From contig CM075939.1 of NCBI GenBank assembly GCA_038030265.1, forward strand, positions 22,053,253 to 22,117,252: a stretch of DNA of 64,000 nucleotides. The letters run 5' to 3'. The DNA comes from Corythucha ciliata. Its lineage: Eukaryota; Arthropoda; Insecta; Hemiptera; Tingidae. The translations under genes and the position numbers were made by a program. Of this stretch, positions 60,601-64,000 are shown piece after piece. The notes under the pieces are model-generated. The model did no database searches. It was not told the origin of the DNA and saw only the letters and a program-made list of their open reading frames with translations. Position 1 is the first letter of the stretch, and every line of letters begins with the position of its first letter.

Positions 60601-63600
60601 TCAAACCGGCCATTTGCGCTCCAAAAATGTTCCAACTGACCATTTGCTCCTCGAAAATGCCTAAACTGACCATTATTTGTGTCCAAAAATAACACAAAAC
60701 GCCATAAAAATGTCTTAATTTCAAATCCTGTTCTAAAAAATGGTCAAAATGGTCACTGACCATCCCCGCCCTACGGATGGAGTAACTTTCGATCCGCCCA
60801 ATGGACAAACTATATGTTCTTAAAAAACCGATTTTGCGTGTTTTAGTAATTTAAACCCGTCGTTTAGCTGGTCTCGGTCTTCAAAAAACCAATTTCTTGT
60901 GGTTTAGTAGATCAAAACCAATTTTGCTGATTTAGTTCTTCAAAAACCTAATTTCTTGGGGCTTTAGTTGCCGAGAAAACCAATTTCGCGGGGTATAGTC
61001 TTGTTGGAAGAAATGTTGCGAGCTCTTTCAACAATCAATTTTGGGTGTTTGTATCTTCAACATACCGATTTTGAGGGGGTTTAGTAATTGAGAAGCTAAA
61101 CTCAGTTGGGAAACCACACGCTGAAGATGGCGAGCAGCCGAAACCGGTCCATCGATGACGCACCGCGACTGATAACGTAGGCTCCTACGGATAAGAATTT
61201 TTGCATGTACATATCATGATTTCCTCACCCCTATGCCTTGAAACATAGGCGGATCTAAGGGGGGGGGGGTAACAGCAGAATTACCCCCCCCCCCTGGAGC
61301 TTGGAAAATCTCTCAAAACATGTGGGAAGGGGAGTGGTGGGCAGGTGGTTGGGGCGTACTGGGTGAGGGGAGGGATTTCGATTACCCCCCCTGAGAGAGG
61401 TCCCAGATCCGCCCTTGCCTTGAAATGAATTGAATTGAACATAGCCTCCCCCCACCCCACAAACCGCGGTCCTTCATCGCTGCCTTAAATATCGTTACCA
61501 GGGCCGAATCCACTGTCGTCGTCCTCGAGACTCCCTTTTATTAGTCTCTCCATTTTTACCAGTGGAGTCCCCCCCCCCTTGAAGCTTCGGCTCACCCCAC
61601 CCTTAATGGGCGCGTGGCCCTTGCCTATCCCCCTCCCCTGAACAACCCCAGACCCGGAGGCCACTTCAGCTGCCCATCCAAGTTAATGACGCCTCCCCCC
61701 ACTTGCAACCACTTCGCCACCGAGTCCACCACCGCCGTCGGAACGTTTGTGGCCGCGACAGCTACCGGAGAGGTCCACTAAAGGGCGAGCTAATTTTCTC
61801 CATGTCGCTACTCAAATGAACAGAAAAGGGCGCTTTCTCATTACTTAGCTCCCCCTGAGTACACATTTTGAGCGGGTACGCGAATTTAAACCATAAAACT
61901 GGCAATTTCGCTGAAGTTGATACCCGAAAATGGCCAGATCGTGGATATTCAGCCAGGAAACTTCCAATTTCGTGGAAATTTGTCAGATTTTTTGCCAGAA
62001 TTTCGACCCCACGAAAAAGGCCCCCAAAGTGGCAATGTTGCTTAAATTAAAAAATTAAGAACATAAACTTGCATTTTCGAAGGAATTAAAACTCGAAATT
62101 CGCATTGCCACGGATATTCGGCCATGGAATTCAATTTCCTGGGTATTTGTCGGGCACCGAGATCCGATGGAGCCTGCTGGTCCGTTGGATCCGCCGCTCC
62201 GAAAAAGGCTCTACAACTAGTAATTTTGCTTAAACTAAGGCCTTTAGCTTGCAATTTCGCCCAAATTAAGACCAACCACTTTTAATTTTTGCGGATATTC
62301 AGCCAGGAAACTTATAATTTCGATTAAAGGACCAGAAATTGCCAACTGACAAATATTTACGTCTAAATGCTGCAATTACACGGCTATTCGTACTTCGTAG
62401 CCTTAGTAAAAATGGTCGAACCTCGCAATTTCACTGAAATTAAGATATCGCGAATTTTCTGGCACCGTTGCAGCCAAAGGTTGCAATTTTGTCCGGGGGG
62501 CGAGGGTTCCTCTACAGCCTACGACTCCGTCATGTCCCGCCAGCTAGCTCGAGGTCGGAGCCCACAGTAAACATTGGTATTGCAAACTTTCAATTTCACG
62601 GATGTTATTTAAGCTCCGAAACTACCAATTTGTACAAAATTAAGACCCGTAACTTCCGACTTAAGCACGTACGCACTAGCCGTTCCTAACCAAACAAATG
62701 ACGTGATCAGAGCTGTGAAACTGCAGTTTCTTGTTTGAAGTATCAATATAATTTAGCAACCCTGAATCTTCTCGACCGGTAATTTGGGATGCTCTGACAA
62801 TAAGTTGCGTTTGATATAGGGCCCCTAGTAAATCTTATCTCATACGCGTCTCACCCATAAGTGTGTTTGGTATCGTTTCAGATCCCTGAGAGAAACAATT
62901 TTGGATTACAAGAATGATCCTCACTTACCGCTCAATCACCTGAGCTTACGGCTTAGTGGAATGGTCGACCCCGCGGTCATGGGTGGAATAACCAACTACG
63001 AGAAAGTATGCACTTTCCTACTAATAAGTGTAGCTCGTTATTATTTTATCGCCACTACTTCACCGTAATGATGTAGGCTTTTTTCACAACCGACTATCTT
63101 GAAAGACACCCGGACTCGTCGAGTCAAATCACCCAACTAAAAGACCAGATTGCCTGCCAAGTGCCGCTCCTTGACATTGGCATTAAAATCCACGGCGATT
63201 ACGCACCACCCCAACTTCAACCACTGCAACAACGCTTGGAAGAATGTTTCGCTTCGATGCAATGCCACGTTATTAAAAATTACGGTGTTAAGGTGAGTTG
63301 TTGTTGAATAATTTTGGTTTTAAAGAAATAAAATGTTGAAACATTAATTGCGCACTTCCCAGACCTGTGATATTAAGTACGAGCCTGTAGCCTTAAGAAG
63401 ACAGAGCGCGAAGGGAGGTCATCACGGTGACAATAATCGTCTGTCTGGTGCTAGTTTAGGATCGGCCGAGTGAGTACTTTTGTATTTTGTATTTTTATTT
63501 TTTTTGTCAACAATTAATTGCTCGCACTTCTACGAATTGGTCTTGTCCTCTAAATAACCGCCCGTTGTGTAGGCATGTTTATGTGTTTTTGAAATGATTA

Positions 63601-63735
63601 TTTTAAAAAGTCATACCCGAACATATAAATCAGGGGGAGCCGGTCTCGTGTCAGCAGTCTGACTAGGTCACAAGTTGCTTCCCTCAAGACGTTCGTTAAT
63701 TTTGCCGCCATGTCGCCATCAGCCACGCTCTCCAG
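39560..63735 (+). CDS. mbc/DOCK1-like: DOCK1/2/5-type Rac GEF (myoblast city homologue), 30 exons, 3' end outside window
   Basis: DOCK-A proteins act with ELMO at the membrane to load GTP on Rac during migration, engulfment and myoblast fusion. Exons read here: 39560-39611, 47058-47238, 47310-47406, 47486-47631, 47701-47824, 47886-48158, 48216-48490, 48696-49032, 49105-49253, 49321-49438, 49500-49668, 49725-49909, 49975-50075, 50140-50280, 50344-50523, 50592-50766, 57882-58037, 58110-58303, 58369-58601, 58668-58861, 58920-59048, 59106-59219, 59283-59534, 59604-59940, 60000-60096, 60159-60443, 62882-63005, 63077-63292, 63363-63469, 63634-63735. All phases chain and total 5,243 coding bases. 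The product follows DOCK1 from the first residues ([12 protein letters not shown]) through DHR-2. The proline-rich C-terminal tail and stop codon are not seen. DOCK-A membership rests on my reading of residue matches to DOCK1; DOCK3/4 is a poorer fit. Confidence 0.96.
40624..40905 (-). CDS. hypothetical 93-residue ORF, antisense in DOCK intron 1
   Basis: An ATG at 40905 (context GTCGAATGC) opens a polar, protein-like reading ([18 protein letters not shown]... ending in FEFQGED). A good acceptor (GCAACTTTCAG) lies about 20 bases upstream on the minus strand, so this could be a spliced exon with its start codon. I recognise no domain. Composition is less biased than the many AT-rich chance ORFs nearby, but it may still be noncoding. 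Confidence 0.3.
   Translation of the reverse strand: MPKRCYNVKLVPKLRSEHLDSVHSVYEILDLADYKPKPLNKIPQGPAMNYTKNLINGRYLSEIPDISNRLRFPCFTPDNGSAPGRVFEFQGED
41955..42449 (+). pseudogene. LINE (R1/I/Jockey-type) ORF2 C-terminal fragment
   Basis: A 164-codon open frame in a GC-rich island resembles the C-terminal part of arthropod non-LTR ORF2: [18 protein letters not shown], a W-rich middle, then [19 protein letters not shown] and SPICPCGVE. No RT domain lies upstream, as expected for a 5'-truncated copy. The frame drifts after CPCG. The reverse strand is also open but is a shadow of this GC-rich stretch. Confidence 0.7.
44060..44330 (+). repeat. diverged copy of the 29684-29985 SINE family, no poly(A)
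   Basis: It shares GTGACACGGCGCACTCGCCT, AACAAACCGCGCACCGACCG, GTGAAGTGCACAG and TGCCAGGTTCGCCCAC in order with the first copy. The tRNA-like head is too diverged for me to recognise. Confidence 0.7.
45220..46160. repeat. AATTTCGCGG-type array, Type B, best preserved
   Basis: About 25 units of the theme CAATTTCGCGGGTTTTGCTC then ACTAAAAAA in one orientation. This is the clearest sample of the family in the window. Confidence 0.85.
47058..47824 (+). CDS. mbc/DOCK1-like: DOCK exons 2-5: SH3 domain and following ELMO-binding helices
   Basis: Exon 2 encodes the SH3 fold: NYDG, the ESWYYGY core and the GIFPKAYV end. In DOCK1/2 this N-terminal SH3 plus the following helices bind ELMO and take part in autoinhibition of DHR-2. 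Exon 3 contains VLREW. Exon 4 contains [16 protein letters not shown]. Exon 5 contains [15 protein letters not shown], close to the DOCK1 LDLVVRDEDGNILDP stretch. The exon 5 acceptor is the AAAAAAAG ending at 47700: only this site gives the [12 protein letters not shown] frame, while the more obvious TTTTAG eight bases on breaks it. Confidence 0.93.
47886..48490 (+). CDS. mbc/DOCK1-like: DOCK exons 6-7: linker before DHR-1
   Basis: Exon 6 carries a variable linker and then [18 protein letters not shown], matching DOCK1 VLMSLYDPVESKFISEN. Exon 7 carries [20 protein letters not shown] and [12 protein letters not shown], matching DLGSKDLKREKISFVCQIVR and RRPFGVAVMDVT. The 57-base intron between them (48159-48215, GTAGAT...TCAG) has no stop and is a multiple of three. 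The unspliced reading is therefore also open, but its insert is hydrophobic and has no counterpart in the family. Confidence 0.93.
48696..49438 (+). CDS. mbc/DOCK1-like: DOCK exons 8-10: DHR-1 (C2-like phosphoinositide-binding) domain
   Basis: DHR-1 binds PI(3,4,5)P3 and brings DOCK proteins to the membrane. Exon 8 contains [20 protein letters not shown], the diagnostic DHR-1 entry. Exon 9 contains [19 protein letters not shown] and ends with FTFKHR. Exon 10 continues with the acidic/basic loop and FAMSFVKLM. Exon 9 to 10 is joined through a split Arg codon (AG/A), giving HRSSNETKD against HRSSQDSKD in DOCK1. A 276-bp inverted copy of most of exon 8 with 36 bases of its upstream intron lies at 55591-55866. 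Confidence 0.95.
49500..50766 (+). CDS. mbc/DOCK1-like: DOCK exons 11-16: armadillo-like helical region
   Basis: These exons encode the helical scaffold between DHR-1 and DHR-2. Landmarks are VCSTKLTQN (exon 11), [19 protein letters not shown] (exon 12), [15 protein letters not shown] (exon 13), VRSRQLYS (exon 14), KYLPSV (exon 15) and IVHSPLF (exon 16), each matching DOCK1 in order. The intron after exon 13 starts with GC: the sequence is TACAG then GCAAGA, no GT is available, and the AG/C split Ser codon restores the frame. Exon 16 ends in phase 0 at 50766. Confidence 0.93.
52430..52857. repeat. AATTTCGCGG-type array, Type A
   Basis: Units TTTAGCCGCAAATTTGCGAA, TTTTCTTAATTTT and similar run up to the left arm of the foldback element. 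They resume in the same family on its far side. Confidence 0.75.
53004..53509. mobile_element. PIF/Harbinger-type foldback MITE nested in the left arm
   Basis: Its ends are GGGTGCGTTCATAGTGAATC and its inverse, with arms of about 187 bases around a 130-base centre. Flanks are TTA (53001-53003 and 53510-53512). The outer element's right arm shows the empty site as one TTA in ATACTTACTC, proving a 3-bp duplication. Confidence 0.85.
53645..53720 (+). repeat. tRNA-like sequence with Pol III boxes in the foldback loop
   Basis: It has a D-arm-like GTGCTCAGATGGCAGAGCAC, an anticodon-arm-like hairpin, a T arm GTGGGTTCGAAGCCCAC, and closing pairs TCCCGGG/CTCGGGA. TTTTTT follows at about 53723. The spacing before the D arm is too long and U33 is missing, so I call it tRNA-derived, not a functional tRNA gene. 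Confidence 0.6.
53930..54790. repeat. AATTTCGCGG-type array, Type A then antisense
   Basis: TTAATTTTAGCTGCGAATTA units at the start switch near 54120 to antisense GGCTAAAATGAAGAAAAAAC and CGCTAATTTGCAGC units. Confidence 0.75.
55330..55510. repeat. AATTTCGCGG-type array, Type B antisense
   Basis: AATCCGCAAAATTG, AACCCGCAATTTTT and AATCGGAGAAAATGG units lie just left of the inverted exon-8 copy. A few antisense Type A units follow at 56590-56830. Confidence 0.6.
55591..55866 (-). repeat. inverted 276-bp copy of DOCK exon 8 (source 48660-48935)
   Basis: The minus strand carries 36 bases of intron 7, the acceptor AG and the first 240 bases of exon 8, with no indels and about two substitutions (an Asp codon becoming Ala, and a Val codon becoming Leu in PGDVRND). 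Because intron sequence is included, it is a DNA-level duplication, not a retrocopy. It lies in intron 16 of the same gene. Confidence 0.93.
56059..56385 (-). CDS. C2H2 zinc-finger coding fragment, probable terminal exon
   Basis: The minus-strand frame ends with two C2H2 fingers: [19 protein letters not shown] then [10 protein letters not shown], and [19 protein letters not shown] then IRQH, joined by a near-canonical TGKKP linker, and stops soon after. An AATAAA on the same strand at 55913-55918 could be its polyadenylation signal. No ATG precedes the acidic segment at the N-terminal side, so upstream exons would be needed. It lies antisense inside DOCK intron 16. It could be the last exon of a nested gene or a fragment moved in. 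Confidence 0.6.
   Translation of the reverse strand: MSCCFKCIQLASLKKNGLPRGGGIKVSDCTNLDDDKESELNDLLLTHASVEKPYSCPHCEYKCARKSDLVVHIRTHTGKKPFNCPFCEHKSSRKSKIVEHIRQHTTGQ
57308..57406 (+). CDS. possible DOCK cassette exon, 33 codons
   Basis: A stop-free 99-base block starts after TTTAAAG and ends at CTCAG|GTATTA. It is phase 0 at both ends, so it can be included between exon 16 (50766) and exon 17 (57882) without changing frame. It would add 33 residues rich in Lys, Val, Glu and Gln (starting [17 protein letters not shown]). DOCK1 aligns directly across the exon 16/17 junction, so the block is an insertion, not a conserved part. It may be an alternatively spliced exon, a lineage-specific one, or chance. 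I see no homology. Confidence 0.4.
57882..58861 (+). CDS. mbc/DOCK1-like: DOCK exons 17-20: helices leading into DHR-2
   Basis: Exon 17 contains [14 protein letters not shown] against DOCK1 LLSHILEVLYRKDV. Exon 18 contains [16 protein letters not shown] and [14 protein letters not shown]. Exon 19 contains [20 protein letters not shown] and SPAKRRR. Exon 20 contains [18 protein letters not shown] and FFDMMQCEF, nearly identical to DOCK1. The 66-base intron 58602-58667 is a multiple of three with no stop, like the one at 48159. Splicing joins WFNL to GQHK, exactly as in DOCK1 (WYNLGQHK). Confidence 0.95.
58920..60443 (+). CDS. mbc/DOCK1-like: DOCK exons 21-26: DHR-2 catalytic region, lobes A and B
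   Basis: DHR-2 is the Rac exchange domain. Exon 22 has [17 protein letters not shown]; exon 23 has [14 protein letters not shown] [17 protein letters not shown] and IIHYFDLGK; exon 24 has [17 protein letters not shown] and [10 protein letters not shown]; exon 26 has [20 protein letters not shown] and [11 protein letters not shown]. All match DOCK1 in order. Exon 26 holds an extra Ser/Thr/Asn-rich loop of about 30 residues between RFSRPYHK and NEFATLW, longer than the short loop in DOCK1. Introns are 57-70 bases. Exon 26 is followed by the 2.4-kb intron 60444-62881. Confidence 0.96.
60810..61090. repeat. AATTTCGCGG-type array, Type B
   Basis: Units such as CCAATTTCGCGGGGTATAGT and CCAATTTCTTGTGGTTTAGT, linked by TTAGTTCTTCAAAAA-like spacers. 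Confidence 0.75.
61248..61415. mobile_element. foldback element with GGCGGATCTAAGGGG ends
   Basis: AGGCGGATCTAAGGGGGGGG at the left pairs with CCCCCC...CAGATCCGCCCTT at the right. The middle is G/C-homopolymer rich. No coding capacity. Confidence 0.55.
61880..62650. repeat. AATTTCGCGG-type array, Type C
   Basis: Repeats of ATATTCAGCCAGGAAACTT, CAATTTCGTGGAAATTTGTC and GAAATTAAGA themes, the same dialect as 16920-17600. Confidence 0.7.
62882..63292 (+). CDS. mbc/DOCK1-like: DOCK exons 27-28: DHR-2 lobe C with nucleotide-sensor loop
   Basis: Exon 27 reads [17 protein letters not shown]. In mammalian DOCK proteins a valine in this alpha-10 insert (the V of AVMGG by alignment) contacts bound nucleotide and Mg2+ and helps release GDP. 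Exon 28 continues [12 protein letters not shown] and ends [13 protein letters not shown] and NYGVK, matching the DOCK1 AFFTDRYLQEHP and GIRIHGD stretches. The catalytic core therefore looks intact, so this is probably a functional exchange factor. Confidence 0.95.
63363..63735 (+). CDS. mbc/DOCK1-like: DOCK exons 29-30: start of the Ser-rich C-terminal tail
   Basis: Exon 29 (63363-63469) and exon 30 (63634-63735) encode a basic, serine-rich segment ([14 protein letters not shown], then [10 protein letters not shown]) at the position where DOCK1 has its low-complexity serine-rich region after DHR-2. The phases (0, then 2, then 2) chain with exon 28. Exon 30 ends with AG|GTAAAA. The tail in relatives ends in SH3-binding proline motifs. 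None is visible before the window ends. Confidence 0.8.
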
Positions 63736-64000
63736 GTAAAATGACAGAAAAAAGAGAGAGGTGTTGGCTTCTTGACGTGGTGTTGGAGAAAATTAAGAGA
63801 ACTACTAAGTTCTGTGGGAAACATCTAGGCTGTCGTTGAATTATCGGAGGAAGAGGGGCGTGAATTTTTCGATTCATCTTTCACAATAATATCCCATCAT
63901 AATAATTTCAAACGTTCATCAACTAAAATGACTAATACTATTGTTTCTTTCTCTTCTTTAACGCTGCCATTTCCGTCACTAAAACAAGATGTGCACTAAC

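Larger units (their letters stand above)
60444..62881 (+). other. DOCK intron 26, 2.4 kb
   Basis: This intron starts GTGAGT and ends CGTTTCAG, between AANE and SLRETI of the DHR-2 domain. It contains an array of 'Type B' units (60810-61090), a foldback element with poly-G/poly-C arms (about 61248-61415), C-rich unassigned sequence (61440-61870) and a 'Type C' array (61880-62650). Confidence 0.85.

Noticed and set aside
63829..63888. Possible last DOCK exon after exon 30 (acceptor ATCTAG, stop at about 63886)
   Set aside because: The phase fits, but it would end the protein with about 20 basic residues unlike any DOCK tail. The real next exon probably lies beyond the window.

Overview
This is an intron-containing, repeat-rich animal genome. 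Spliceosomal introns (GT-AG, one GC-AG), tRNA-derived SINEs, a Ty3/Gypsy element, foldback elements and THAP and Harbinger-type transposon genes all point to an invertebrate metazoan. The N-terminal CNOT6 and DOCK sequences look arthropod-like to me, but I cannot fix the phylum.

Two conserved host genes carry the window. On the + strand a DOCK-family Rac guanine-nucleotide exchange factor (DOCK1/2/5 type, the Drosophila myoblast city class) starts at 39560 and runs off the right edge. I read 30 exons whose splice phases all chain, giving 1,747 codons plus 2 bases: SH3, DHR-1, armadillo-like helices and DHR-2. Most introns are 55-75 bases, but three are large (7.4, 7.1 and 2.4 kb) and filled with repeats. 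On the minus strand, 19109-19733 encodes the N-terminus and leucine-rich repeats of CNOT6/CCR4 (twin). Its deadenylase exons are not visible downstream.

Layout. 1-18.8 kb: no recognisable host gene; MITEs, degenerate short-period repeat arrays, a decayed Gypsy RT remnant and a head-to-head SINE pair. 18.9-20.4 kb: CNOT6. 21.85-27.57 kb: one Ty3/Gypsy element on the minus strand with 178-bp LTRs and a 5-bp target duplication. Its right LTR is interrupted by a 1.1-kb DNA transposon that carries a THAP ORF and a convergent SAP-like ORF. 31.4-34 kb: a second copy of that LTR, the nested transposon and the flank. 36.3-37.5 kb: remnant of a PIF/Harbinger element. 39.56 kb to the end: DOCK gene. Intron 1 holds a LINE fragment and a SINE. 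Intron 16 holds nested palindromes, a C2H2 zinc-finger fragment, an inverted copy of the gene's own exon 8 and a possible cassette exon.

A degenerate family of roughly 25-32 base units built around AATTTCGCGG recurs in more than a dozen arrays in both orientations. It is the most pervasive structure I cannot name. The strongest specific leads are the nested two-ORF deletion derivative, the inverted exon-8 copy in DOCK, and the palindrome-in-palindrome with its internally verified target site.
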